From: JAHEEL01 sp963715255
Lineage (GTDB): Bacteria; Actinomycetota; Acidimicrobiia; Spongiisociales; UBA5794
Length of the DNA: 64,000 nucleotides
Direction: 5' to 3'
Assembly: GCA_963715255.1 (NCBI GenBank)
Contig: CAVQRN010000005.1
Coordinates: 1-64,000, forward strand
The notes beneath the pieces were generated by a model that was given only the letters and a program-made list of their open reading frames with translations, did no database searches and was not told where the DNA came from. Each line of letters opens with the position of its first letter. Position 1 is the stretch's first letter. Shown here piece after piece: positions 16,626 through 25,140 of this stretch. The translations under genes were made by a program, and so were the position numbers.

Positions 16626-17456
16626 ATGCCGATCTTCATGGATATTCATGAGAACCTGGGTGATGTCACCGAGCAGGACATCAAGAGTGCTCACCAGCGA
16701 GACCTTGCTATCCAAGATCAGCACGGAGTCCAATTCCTCACGTTCTGGTTCAACAGCCCGAATGGTCAGGCATTCTGCCTGGTCGACGCTCCAACGAAGG
16801 AAGCGGCAATCGCCGTTCACAAGGAGTCTCACGGGTTGGTGCCCCACGACATGGTCGAAGTGGAGCGGCCAACGGTTAGCCGCTTCATGGGTGATTGGGA
16901 GAAGAACGCTCCGAATATCGCAAGACACGACGATTCCGAACTCGACACTGGTTTGCGAGCCATCATGTTCACCGATCTCGTCGGGTCAACTCAGATCAGC
17001 AGCCGAGACGGTGATGCGAGGGCCCTGGAGGTCTTGGGACGCCACGATCAGATTGTCAGAGAGGCCCTCTCGTCGCACGGCGGACGAGAGGTCAAACACA
17101 CGGGCGACGGCATCTTCGCTTCGTTCAGCTACGTCAGCAGGGCAGTCGACTGCGCCGTACAGATTCAGCGTGCGTTCGGCGAACCGGTTCACGCAGACTC
17201 AGGTGACCCCCGTGTCCGCATCGGGATCAGCGCAGGAGAACCAGTCAGCCAACACGAAGATCTCTTCGGTGCCGTCGTGAATCTCGCATCCCGGATCTGC
17301 GGACACGCGAACCCCGGGCAGATTCTCGTATCGGGTGCAGTGCGTGAGCTCTCCGTCGGAAAGCCGATTGTCTTCCAAGACCGGGGCCCTATTGCGCTTA
17401 AAGGATTCGACGATCCAATCAGGCTCTTTGAAGTACCGATCGACCATCGCGCCTGA
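16626..17456 (+). CDS. DUF4242-class III adenylate/guanylate cyclase fusion
   Basis: 276 residues. Residues 1-85 match DUF4242 (starts MPIFMDIHENLGDVTEQDI, includes AFCLVDAPTKEAAIAVHKES), a small ferredoxin-like domain. Residues about 108-270 are a class III nucleotide cyclase catalytic domain: IMFTDLVGSTQIS with the first metal-binding Asp, KHTGDGIFASF with the second Asp, and GEPVSQHEDLFGAVVNLASR. Such proteins make cAMP or a related cyclic nucleotide; the N-terminal domain is presumably sensory. No transmembrane segment. Probably leaderless. Confidence 0.85.
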   Translation: MPIFMDIHENLGDVTEQDIKSAHQRDLAIQDQHGVQFLTFWFNSPNGQAFCLVDAPTKEAAIAVHKESHGLVPHDMVEVERPTVSRFMGDWEKNAPNIARHDDSELDTGLRAIMFTDLVGSTQISSRDGDARALEVLGRHDQIVREALSSHGGREVKHTGDGIFASFSYVSRAVDCAVQIQRAFGEPVHADSGDPRVRIGISAGEPVSQHEDLFGAVVNLASRICGHANPGQILVSGAVRELSVGKPIVFQDRGPIALKGFDDPIRLFEVPIDHRA

Positions 17457-17561
17457 CCGGCCGTATCGGACGTTCCTCGCGCCGAAGAGGCCGGGCACGC
17501 ACACTGCCTCCCCGGCGCATACGATCTACCGATCTGGGTCGGCGTAGGGGCGACGGGGCAG

Positions 17562-17567
17562 TACGAT
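17562..17567 (+). promoter_or_regulatory. Putative -10 element (TACGAT) for the cysK leader
   Basis: TACGAT lies 11 bases before the leader-peptide ATG at 17579, close enough that the transcript may start at or next to the ATG. No ribosome binding site precedes that ATG, which fits a leaderless message. Confidence 0.4.
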
Positions 17568-17578
17568 CACGCACGTAC

Positions 17579-17656
17579 ATGAGAGTCTTCACCCCCGGCC
17601 GCTGTCCTTCTTGTTGCTGCGGCTATCCCGCGGGTGAACGATGTCTGTGTCCCTGA
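17579..17656 (+). CDS. Cysteine-rich leader peptide upstream of cysK
   Basis: 25-codon open frame with six Cys codons, including a run of three: RCPSCCCGYP then ERCLCP before TGA at 17654-17656. The three consecutive Cys codons are at 17612-17620. It lies 72 bases upstream of cysK. Actinobacteria are known to place leaderless Cys-rich small frames ahead of cysteine-metabolism genes, where ribosome pausing at Cys codons senses cysteine supply. Here an intrinsic terminator follows, so the peptide is best read as the sensor of a transcription attenuator. Confidence 0.7.
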   Translation: MRVFTPGRCPSCCCGYPAGERCLCP

Positions 17657-17680
17657 ATCCCACCACAGACTGAATCACAC

Positions 17681-17710
17681 GGCCCGCGGCAAGAAGCCCA
17701 GGGCCTTTTT
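17681..17710 (+). terminator. Attenuator terminator before cysK
   Basis: GGCCCGCGGC (17681-17690) pairs with GCCCAGGGCC (17696-17705) around AAGAA with one internal mismatch pair, followed by TTTTTC. It ends only five bases before the cysK ribosome binding site GGAGGT (17715-17720). The self-complementary CCCGCGGG at 17627-17634, inside the leader frame, can pair with CCCGCGG at 17683-17689 in the terminator's 5' arm, giving a possible antiterminator when a ribosome stalls at the Cys codons. Confidence 0.7.
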
Positions 17711-17728
17711 CTATGGAGGTAATCGAAG

Positions 17729-18679
17729 ATGGGACAGATCTTTTCCGATATCACCGAGACCGTTGGCGGTACTCCGCTCGTCGAACTAAAACGCATGTCA
17801 CCGGTCGGTGGTGCCCGCGTCGTGGCCAAGCTGGAGTCGTTCAACCCGCTGTCGAGCGTCAAGGATCGGATCGGCGTGAACATGATCGCCGCAGCCGAAG
17901 CATCCGGGAGCATCACGCCGGGTGAGACCACCTTGATCGAGGCGACGAGCGGCAACACCGGCATCGCCTTGGCCTTCGTGGCGGCCGCCAAGGGATACCG
18001 GTTGGTGTTGACCATGCCCGAAACGATGAGTGTTGAGCGCCGCCAACTGCTCCGCCTCTTCGGCGCCGAAGTTGTGCTCACTCCAGGTGGGGAAGGCATG
18101 GCGGGTGCGATTGCCAAGGCTGAGCAACTGTTGGAGGAAACCCCCGGTGCGTTGATGCCCCGGCAATTCTCGAATCCGGCGAATCCGGAGATTCACCGTC
18201 GGACCACCGCCGAGGAGATCTGGGCCGACACCGACGGGGAGGTGGACATCATCGTGGCAACGGTGGGAACCGGAGGGACGATCACCGGAGTCGCCGATGT
18301 TCTCAAGCGACGGAAACCGTCGCTGCAGATCGTCGCCGTGGAACCGGTCGGTTCACCAGTCCTCTCCGGCGGACCACCCGGATCGCACAAGATCCAGGGA
18401 ATCGGAGCGGGATTCGTTCCGGCAGTCCTGAACCGAGAGCTGATCGATGAAGTCTTCCAGGTCACCGATCAGGACGCCTTCCAAGTCGCTCGCGAACTGG
18501 CCAGGAGCGAGGGGATCTTGGCAGGCATCTCCAGTGGAGCCGCGCTCCACGCCGCCCGGATCGTGGCAGCACGCCCCGGTCGGGAAGGAAGACTGCTCGT
18601 GGTCATTCTGCCCGACACTGGAGAACGCTATCTGTCGACCGCGTTGGCCCAGATGGACGAAGCGAGCACCCGCACATGA
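17729..18679 (+). CDS. cysK: Cysteine synthase (O-acetylserine sulfhydrylase)
   Basis: 316 residues, normal for the family. It replaces the acetyl group of O-acetylserine with sulfide using PLP. The PLP lysine is in NPLSSVKDR (Lys45); the substrate loop TSGNTG is at 73-78; the phosphate-binding GTGGT is near 176. Start at ATG 17729, after GGAGGT. It overlaps cysE by four bases, so the two are translationally coupled, and both lie behind the Cys leader and terminator. Confidence 0.95.
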   Translation: MGQIFSDITETVGGTPLVELKRMSPVGGARVVAKLESFNPLSSVKDRIGVNMIAAAEASGSITPGETTLIEATSGNTGIALAFVAAAKGYRLVLTMPETMSVERRQLLRLFGAEVVLTPGGEGMAGAIAKAEQLLEETPGALMPRQFSNPANPEIHRRTTAEEIWADTDGEVDIIVATVGTGGTITGVADVLKRRKPSLQIVAVEPVGSPVLSGGPPGSHKIQGIGAGFVPAVLNRELIDEVFQVTDQDAFQVARELARSEGILAGISSGAALHAARIVAARPGREGRLLVVILPDTGERYLSTALAQMDEASTRT

Positions 18680-19428
18680 ACCGCCCGATCCGACGAGAAG
18701 AAGACCCGAGGAGACTGCCAGGCCGACGACGGCTGCGCCCGTTGGGGCGCCTCGGCGAGGACATCCAGGCCATCTTCGATCACGACCCGTCCGCTCGCAG
18801 CGTGCCCGAGGTCCTGGTCTGCTACCCGGGACTCCACGCGGTGGTGCTGCACCGGGTGGCGCAACGGCTATGGATGAAAGGTCACAAGTTCTCGGCGCGG
18901 CTCTTGAGCCATCTGAGTCGCACGCTCACGGGTATCGAGATCCACCCGGCGGCCAAGATCGGACGGCGTTTCGTCATTGATCACGGCATGGGCGTAGTGA
19001 TCGGTGAGACTGCCGAGATCGGTGACGACGTGATGCTCTACCAAGGCGTCACCTTGGGGGGCACGAGTCTCAAGAAACGGAAACGCCACCCCACCCTGGA
19101 TGACGGGGTAGTGGTCGGAGCAGGAGCCAAGATCCTCGGCGCCGTCAACATCGGAAGAGGCGCTCGCGTGGGGGCGGGCGCGGTGGTAGTGAGAGACGTA
19201 CCGGTGGGAGCGACCGTGGTGGGGCTCACCGGTCGGGTGATCGACCAGCACGAACCCGGCCGACGGCCGCTGAGCATGGACCTGGCCGAGAGCAGGGACG
19301 ATCACGCCGTCCGGGTACTCGAGGTCCTCGTCGAACGGGTCCAGCAACTCGAGAGCAGCGTCAACGGCGGCACCCTCACCGCTCCCCCCACTCCCGAAAA
19401 GACCTTCGCGCAAGGAGCGGGAATCTGA
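18676..19428 (+). CDS. cysE: Serine O-acetyltransferase
   Basis: 250 residues. Makes O-acetylserine from serine and acetyl-CoA, the substrate of the upstream cysK product. The left-handed beta-helix hexapeptide repeats are clear (IHPAAKIGRRFVIDHGMGVV, IGETAEIGDDVMLYQGVTLG) and the catalytic His-Gly of DHGMG is present. The C-terminal tail after the repeats is longer than minimal and Pro/Thr-rich. In other bacteria CysE and CysK form the cysteine synthase complex through the CysE C-terminus; whether this C-terminus (ending GAGI, with the Ile needed in known pairs) does so is an inference. Confidence 0.95.
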   Translation: MNRPIRREEDPRRLPGRRRLRPLGRLGEDIQAIFDHDPSARSVPEVLVCYPGLHAVVLHRVAQRLWMKGHKFSARLLSHLSRTLTGIEIHPAAKIGRRFVIDHGMGVVIGETAEIGDDVMLYQGVTLGGTSLKKRKRHPTLDDGVVVGAGAKILGAVNIGRGARVGAGAVVVRDVPVGATVVGLTGRVIDQHEPGRRPLSMDLAESRDDHAVRVLEVLVERVQQLESSVNGGTLTAPPTPEKTFAQGAGI

Positions 19429-19575
19429 ATGAGCGTCCTCGTTTGGGACCGCGTTCCGGTTGGTGGCCACTAGGAACCGAATCACGCCTCCCGTCTCGTG
19501 AAGTGGGGGACCGTGGATGCGAACGAATCCGCGGAAAGGTGTTATCAAACGGGACAGTATGGTAATGTATTGAAA

Positions 19576-20190
19576 GTGTTGACCAAGACCAACTGCGTGC
19601 AGCCACGGCGGGGCCGCCCCCGTGACCCGTCGGTCGACCGTGCGATTCTCGAATCGGCCCGGTCGGTCCTGGCGCGCCGGGGCTTCACCGGCACCTCGAT
19701 GGACGAGATCGCCCGAACGGCCGGCGTCGGCAAGGACACCCTGTATCGCCGGTGGAAGTCGAAGGAGATGCTCGTTCAGCATCTGCTCACGGTGCTTTCG
19801 GCCGAGAACGCTCCCGTGCCGGCAGATGACGATCCCAGGTACGCCCTGTTCGTCTTCCTCCAGGACATCGTGCGCCTCAACACACGGTCCGATTTCGGTG
19901 CGATCCTTGCCGGGATCGTCGGCGAGTCGGCGCGCAACCCGCAATTGGCCATGGCGTTCCATCAGTTTTGGAGAGAACGTCGGAGCATCACCGGCGGCAT
20001 CGTGCGTCGGATCGTCGACCCGGCCACACCTGATCGAGAGATCGACCGGATCCTGGATCGCGTCCTGGGTCCCATCTACTACCGCCTACTTCTCTCCGGA
20101 GGCCCGATCGACGACGAGTACCTGTGGGATCTCATCCTTGCAGTCCCATGGGCTCCCGGCGAACAAGAAAACCAGAGGGAAATCACATGA
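19576..20190 (+). CDS. TetR-family transcriptional regulator
   Basis: About 204 residues from the GTG at 19576; the long frame opens at 19498 but the -10-like TATGGT at 19558-19563 suggests a leaderless start at TTG 19570 or GTG 19576. The N-terminal TetR helix-turn-helix is clear: ILESARSVLARRGFTGTSMD then EIARTAGVGKDTLYRRWKSK. The C-terminal ligand domain is divergent. The stop overlaps the start of the UspA-like gene, so they form an operon and the regulator probably controls it. Confidence 0.88.
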   Translation: MLTKTNCVQPRRGRPRDPSVDRAILESARSVLARRGFTGTSMDEIARTAGVGKDTLYRRWKSKEMLVQHLLTVLSAENAPVPADDDPRYALFVFLQDIVRLNTRSDFGAILAGIVGESARNPQLAMAFHQFWRERRSITGGIVRRIVDPATPDREIDRILDRVLGPIYYRLLLSGGPIDDEYLWDLILAVPWAPGEQENQREIT

Positions 20191-20672
20191 CAACGGACAT
20201 CAGTATCAACACTGAGAAGAACATGAATACGAACACGGAGAAGAACATGAAGATACAGGAACACATCGTTGCGGTCGTCGAGCCGACCCGTGACGGGGAG
20301 GCAACACTCGACATCGCCAATGAGGTCGTCAACAGGGGAGGGCGAGCCACGGTTGTCGTACTCATCACCCGGAAGACCATGAGCGACATCCGGGCTTTCG
20401 CAGCGTCCGAGAACCTCACGGTTCCCGACGCGAGCGAGATCTACTTCGAGCGGTTGGCCGAGACGTACTCGTCACGTGTCGGCAGCCCCGACGCGTCCGC
20501 CGTCGTCACCGAGAGCGCCTCTTCGGGCCGAACCGTGTTCGAGACCGCGGCAAGCGTCCGTCCGACCACCATCGTCATGCCCCAGAGGTTGGCGAATCGG
20601 CGAGGCTGGCGGGCATCCGTCGCTCGCTCCCAGGTCCCGGTCGTTATCGCACCGTCGACGGCTGCTGCCTGA
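20187..20672 (+). CDS. Universal-stress-protein-like (UspA fold)
   Basis: 161 residues beginning at the ATG overlapping the TetR stop. After a repetitive N-terminus (INTEKNMNTNTEKNMK) comes IQEHIVAVVEPTRDGEATLD and a Rossmann-like pattern ending ATTIVMP-like and SQVPVVIAPS, typical of the UspA fold. The ATP-binding Gly-rich loop is weak (QRLANRRGWRASVARSQVPV), so nucleotide binding is uncertain. The internal 24-base duplication gives three in-frame ATG codons with similar upstream sequence. Confidence 0.65.
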   Translation: MTTDISINTEKNMNTNTEKNMKIQEHIVAVVEPTRDGEATLDIANEVVNRGGRATVVVLITRKTMSDIRAFAASENLTVPDASEIYFERLAETYSSRVGSPDASAVVTESASSGRTVFETAASVRPTTIVMPQRLANRRGWRASVARSQVPVVIAPSTAAA

Positions 20673-20907
20673 GTCCCATCTCGATCGAGGGATGCTCACT
20701 ACGGTGTCCGGCGGGAGGGCACATGCGGTTCTCCCGCCTCGGAACGACCGGCGACGCTATCCGACGACCACTTCCACGCGGTGGAGACAACACCAGACCC
20801 GGACGCGTTCAATCGCTGAGGGCGATGAGAGTGTCTTGCGCCCCTAGCCGTGGCGCCGCCGTCGGACCATGCTGGGGTTTCAGTCGTTCGAGGAGAAAGT
20901 CCGCACC

Positions 20908-23589
20908 ATGCGTCCCCACTATTTGAGAACACTTTTCGCACCGAGTTCGGTCGTCATGTTCGGCGCCAGCGACCGGGTCGATTCCGTAGGTCAGATCGTC
21001 TTCAAGAACATGCTCGAGGGGAGCTTCGAAGGGGAGATCTACGCCATCAATCCGAAGCGCAAAGAGATTCAGGGTCGTAGGGCGTATCCCGACCTCGAAG
21101 CGATCGATCAGCCGATCGACCTCGCGATCGTGGCGACCCCCGCCGCGACGGTTCCTGCCATTGTGGAGAAGTGCGGGGAACACGGCATCAAGTCGATGAT
21201 CATCCTGTCGGCCGGCTTCCGAGAAGTCGGTCCGGCCGGTCGCGCCCTTGAGAAGAAAATCGGAGATCTTGCTCGCTCGTATGGAATCCGCTTCCTCGGA
21301 CCCAACTGCCTCGGGCTGATCCGTCCGAGCATCGGTTTGAACGCCACGTTCGGTAACAACAACGCGGCGGAGGGCGGCGTGGCGCTCGTTTCGCAGTCCG
21401 GGGCGTTGTGCACCGCAATCCTCGACTGGGCAGACGGTCGTGACGTTGGCTTTTCCGCCGTCGTGTCCACGGGCATTGCGGCCGACGTCGACTTTGGAGA
21501 CATCCTCGATTTCCTCGCCTCTGATCCGAAGACCCAGAGCATCATCCTCTATGTGGAGGGCCTGCAGGATGCCCGCCGCTTCATGAGTGGACTTCGCGCT
21601 GCAGCACGAGCGAAACCGGTGATCGTCATCAAAGCTGGTCGCCATTCCGAAGGTGCAGCAGCCTCGATGTCTCACACGGGCGCGCTTGTCGGTGGTGACG
21701 AAGCCTTCACCGCAGCGCTCAATCGGTCTGGTGTCGTTCGCGTCGAGAACATCAGCCAGGTGTTCGCCGCGGCGGGAACGCTCTCTTCGCGTTACCGGAG
21801 CAGCGGCAATCGCATCGCGATCATCACCAACGGCGGTGGCCCCGCGGTGCTCGCGGCCGATCACGTGCCGGAAGTTCGTCTGAAGTTGGCCGAGTTGAGC
21901 GAGAAGACGATCAAGAGCCTCAACGCAGCGCTGCCGGCTACCTGGTCGCATGGCAACCCGGTGGACATCATCGGGGATGCGCCACCGGAGCGCTACAAGG
22001 ACGCGATCGACATCTGCCTCGGGGATCCCGACGTCGACGGTGTGCTCGTCATCCTCACGCCGCAGGCCATGACGCGCCCCCTCGACGTTGCAGAGGCGGT
22101 CATCGAAGCCGCCGAGCAGAACGAGAAGCCCATCATCGCATCGTGGATGGGAGGTCCCCAGGTCAACCCCGCCCGTCAGGCCTTCCGCCGCGCAAAGATC
22201 CCGATCTTCAACACGCCGGAAGCCGCAATCGACGCCTTCCACTATCTCGCCGCCTACAAGTTCAACCAAGAGTTGCTGCTCCAGACTCCGGGGCGGCTAC
22301 CGCTCGAGCACGAGGAACCGAACACCGAGGCCGCTCGCCTCATCATCGAGAGTGCACTCAGCGAGAAGCGGAGCGTGCTCACCGAACCGGAGTCGATCGC
22401 CCTCCTGGGGGCGTTCGGCATCCCGACCGTGCGCAACGGCATCGCTCGATCTGCCGAAGAGGCCCTTGTCCTCGCCGTATCCATGGGGTTTCCGGTCGCG
22501 ATGAAGATCTACTCCGAGGACATCTCGCACAAGTCCGATGCCGGTGGTGTCACGCTCGACATCCAGGGTGCGGCAGACACGCGCGGCGCCTACAACGGTC
22601 TGATGAATCGGGTCCGGAATGCCCGCCCGGACGCCGTCCTGCAAGGCGTCACGGTCGAACAGATGAGGCGCACGGCGAACGGCCGTGAAGTCATGATCGG
22701 CGTGCTCAACGACCCGGTCTTTGGACCCGTCATCAGCTTCGGAGCGGGAGGAACCAGGGTTGAGGTGATGAAGGACGTTGCCGTTGCTCTGCCGCCGCTC
22801 AACGAACGCCTCGCGAAGAACCTCATCTCGCGAACCAAGATCGCCACGATGCTCGAGCAATTCCGGAACCTGCCTGCGGTCAACGTCGATGCGTTGGTCG
22901 ACGTGTTGCTGCGAGTGTCGAACATGGCGTGTGAGCTCCCCTGGCTCCAGGAGATGGACATCAATCCGCTCATTCTGGATGAGAACGGTGCGGTCGCGGT
23001 CGACGCACGGGTCGTCGTCGGTTTGCCGCGCCCGTCGACCGACCCCTATCACCACATGGCCATCCACCCCTATCCCGCCGACCTGGAGACGCACTTCCAG
23101 CTTCCCGACGGCACCGACGTGACGATGCGGCCGATCCGACCGGAAGACGCCGAGATCGAAGCACTCTTCATCCTGAATCTCTCCGATGAAGCCAAGTACT
23201 TCCGATTCATGCACGCGGTCCACGAACTCACTCCGGAGATGCTGGTTCGTTTCACCCAGATCGACTACAACCGCGAAATGGCACTGATCGTCGTAACTCA
23301 CGAAGACGGACACGAGGTTGAGCACGGAGTCATCCGGTATGTCACGAATCCCGATCAGAGCAGTTGTGAATTCGCCCTGGTCGTCTCAGACGAGTTCCAG
23401 GGCCACGGTGTCGGGCAACGCATGCTGAAGCGACTGATGGAGATCGCCCGTTCCCGCGGACTCGACACGATGGAAGGTGAGGTTCTGTCCGAGAACCGCA
23501 GAATGCTGAACCTCGTGAAATCCATGGACTTCCAGATCCAGCCCACGCCCGACGATCCCGGCGTTCAATACGTTTGGAGAGATCTCTGA
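20908..23589 (+). CDS. Acyl-CoA synthetase (NDP-forming)/GNAT acetyltransferase fusion
   Basis: 893 residues. Order: CoA-binding Rossmann domain (SSVVMFGASDRVDSVGQIVF), succinyl-CoA-ligase-like domain with the phospho-His region (SMSHTGALVGGDEAF), an ATP-grasp domain (GFPVAMKIYSEDISHKSDAG), and a C-terminal GNAT domain (SDEFQGHGVGQRMLKRLMEI). The same architecture occurs in PatZ/Pat protein lysine acetyltransferases and in bifunctional acetate-CoA ligase proteins. In Pat the synthetase part is often inactive and senses CoA metabolites; here SHTGA retains the His, so ligase activity is possible. Start at ATG 20908 because CGAGGAGAAAG precedes it. Confidence 0.88.
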   Translation: MRPHYLRTLFAPSSVVMFGASDRVDSVGQIVFKNMLEGSFEGEIYAINPKRKEIQGRRAYPDLEAIDQPIDLAIVATPAATVPAIVEKCGEHGIKSMIILSAGFREVGPAGRALEKKIGDLARSYGIRFLGPNCLGLIRPSIGLNATFGNNNAAEGGVALVSQSGALCTAILDWADGRDVGFSAVVSTGIAADVDFGDILDFLASDPKTQSIILYVEGLQDARRFMSGLRAAARAKPVIVIKAGRHSEGAAASMSHTGALVGGDEAFTAALNRSGVVRVENISQVFAAAGTLSSRYRSSGNRIAIITNGGGPAVLAADHVPEVRLKLAELSEKTIKSLNAALPATWSHGNPVDIIGDAPPERYKDAIDICLGDPDVDGVLVILTPQAMTRPLDVAEAVIEAAEQNEKPIIASWMGGPQVNPARQAFRRAKIPIFNTPEAAIDAFHYLAAYKFNQELLLQTPGRLPLEHEEPNTEAARLIIESALSEKRSVLTEPESIALLGAFGIPTVRNGIARSAEEALVLAVSMGFPVAMKIYSEDISHKSDAGGVTLDIQGAADTRGAYNGLMNRVRNARPDAVLQGVTVEQMRRTANGREVMIGVLNDPVFGPVISFGAGGTRVEVMKDVAVALPPLNERLAKNLISRTKIATMLEQFRNLPAVNVDALVDVLLRVSNMACELPWLQEMDINPLILDENGAVAVDARVVVGLPRPSTDPYHHMAIHPYPADLETHFQLPDGTDVTMRPIRPEDAEIEALFILNLSDEAKYFRFMHAVHELTPEMLVRFTQIDYNREMALIVVTHEDGHEVEHGVIRYVTNPDQSSCEFALVVSDEFQGHGVGQRMLKRLMEIARSRGLDTMEGEVLSENRRMLNLVKSMDFQIQPTPDDPGVQYVWRDL

Positions 23590-23881
23590 TCGACAGGGGA
23601 TGAGAATCGTCCGGGTTCGACACCAGGTGGTTGACCCCGACGCTCGGTCACGATCGCGCGACCGTTCTGATGTGACCGACCGGGCGCTGGACGCGTCATA
23701 TTCTTCGCGAGAGGCGACGCCCACTCCGGTGGCGAGCGTCGCTCCGAAAACGAACAAGAAGAGGCATCATTGTGAGGACATCGAATCTGATCATCGCGAC
23801 GGGGGCGATGAAGATTCGCGCCTTCCCCCTGATCGCCATGTCCGGAGGGTGAGTCGGGTACTTCGGGCTATCGTCCGCTGA
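23590..23881. other. Spacer, nothing convincing
   Basis: About 290 bases between the synthetase fusion and the lipase. A 93-codon frame at 23600-23881 is rich in Arg/His and unlike any known protein. No terminator hairpin with a T run was seen. Confidence 0.4.
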
Positions 23882-25069
23882 ATGATCGAGGTCCGACCAG
23901 CCCAGAATCTCGGCAGCGCCCTTGCACTCGCCACGGAGCGAATCGTGGCGCCCGTTGAGGGGATGCATCGAGCGATCTCCGGGCGCTGGTTCGGTCCGCT
24001 CGGTGCTGTTGGAGCGCCGGTTCGGAAAGTGCACGACGCCATCGTGAGCGTCGTCTATGGATCTGTTCGTCTCGGCGGGGACACCGTGGGTATCACCCTT
24101 GGCGACCGGATCATCGTCGAGGCAAGCACCGCAGATTCGGTCCAGGCGTTCATGAACGGCCTGTGGGGTGACACGCTCGGCCAGCGCGCAGGTCATACGG
24201 AGATTCAGATGGGTGTCCGCGACCAATGGGGAGCGTCGGTGACGATCGGCCCCGATCTCGCGACGGCCTTCCCCGGCGCCACCGGCCGATTGGTCGTGCT
24301 GGTGCACGGACTCTTCGAGACGGAACGGTGCTGGCACGGCACCGAGACGGAACCCAGTCTCGCCCAGGCGCTCGAGGACCACGCCGAGCTGACCCCGGTG
24401 TCGATTAGGTACAACTCGGGGTTGCGCGTGTCGGACAACGGATACCGGCTGGCATCGCTGCTCGATGAGGTCCACTCCGAGTGGCCGGTTCCGGTACAGT
24501 CAATCGCCCTCGTCGGCCACTCAATGGGTGGTCTTGTGGTTCGCAGCGCCTGCGAAGCCGCTCGCGCCGGGGGACACCGATGGGTTGACAACGTCGACGA
24601 CTTGGTGACGGTGGCGGCGCCGCATCAAGGTTCACCGCTCGAGAAGATCGCCAATGTGGCTGCGTTTGGCCTCGGTGTCGCGGCCGAGACCAGGCCGCTC
24701 GCCGACTTCGTGAATGGCCGGAGCGTCGGGATCAAAGACCTCAGATTCGGCGCGATCGTGGAGGACGACTGGAAGGGTGTCGATCCAGATGCTCTGCTGC
24801 ACAACGCGGTTGGCAAACACGCTCTGGCGTCCGGCATCGACCATCACTTCGTGACCGGCGTGGTCACTTCGGATCCAACCCACCCGGTGGGGGTGGCAAT
24901 GGGAGATCTGGTCGTGCGTGCCGGAAGCGGCACCGGGGGGCAGCATCTGCAACCGAGGGACAGCGTTGTCGTGGGCGGCAAGAACCACTTCGACCTTCTT
25001 CATGAACCAGAGGTGATCGACCGCGTCCTGGGATGGCTCGCCCCGACGCCGGTCGATTCCGTCTCGTGA
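23882..25069 (+). CDS. Alpha/beta hydrolase, PGAP1/lipase-like
   Basis: 395 residues. A 130-residue N-terminal region (MIEVRPAQNLGSALALATER...) is followed by an alpha/beta hydrolase core: GRLVVLVHGLFETERCWHG with the oxyanion-hole HG, nucleophile elbow ALVGHSMGGLVV (Ser about 219), and TVAAPHQGSPLEK. GGKNHFDLLHEP near the end supplies the catalytic His. The PHQGSP motif is typical of lipase/PGAP1-like esterases. The physiological ester is unknown. No signal peptide is seen. Confidence 0.85.
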   Translation: MIEVRPAQNLGSALALATERIVAPVEGMHRAISGRWFGPLGAVGAPVRKVHDAIVSVVYGSVRLGGDTVGITLGDRIIVEASTADSVQAFMNGLWGDTLGQRAGHTEIQMGVRDQWGASVTIGPDLATAFPGATGRLVVLVHGLFETERCWHGTETEPSLAQALEDHAELTPVSIRYNSGLRVSDNGYRLASLLDEVHSEWPVPVQSIALVGHSMGGLVVRSACEAARAGGHRWVDNVDDLVTVAAPHQGSPLEKIANVAAFGLGVAAETRPLADFVNGRSVGIKDLRFGAIVEDDWKGVDPDALLHNAVGKHALASGIDHHFVTGVVTSDPTHPVGVAMGDLVVRAGSGTGGQHLQPRDSVVVGGKNHFDLLHEPEVIDRVLGWLAPTPVDSVS

Positions 25070-25140
25070 TGTGATGGTGCGCCGCGTTGTCGCCGACTCG
25101 CCCTCCTGCAAGGATCAGGAGTGAATTGAGATCTTGGCCG

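Noticed and set aside
20809..22269. Long minus-strand frame of 486 codons
   Set aside because: It lies wholly under the synthetase/GNAT fusion gene and its translation is rich in Arg/His/Asp without motifs, as expected of a shadow frame in GC-rich DNA.
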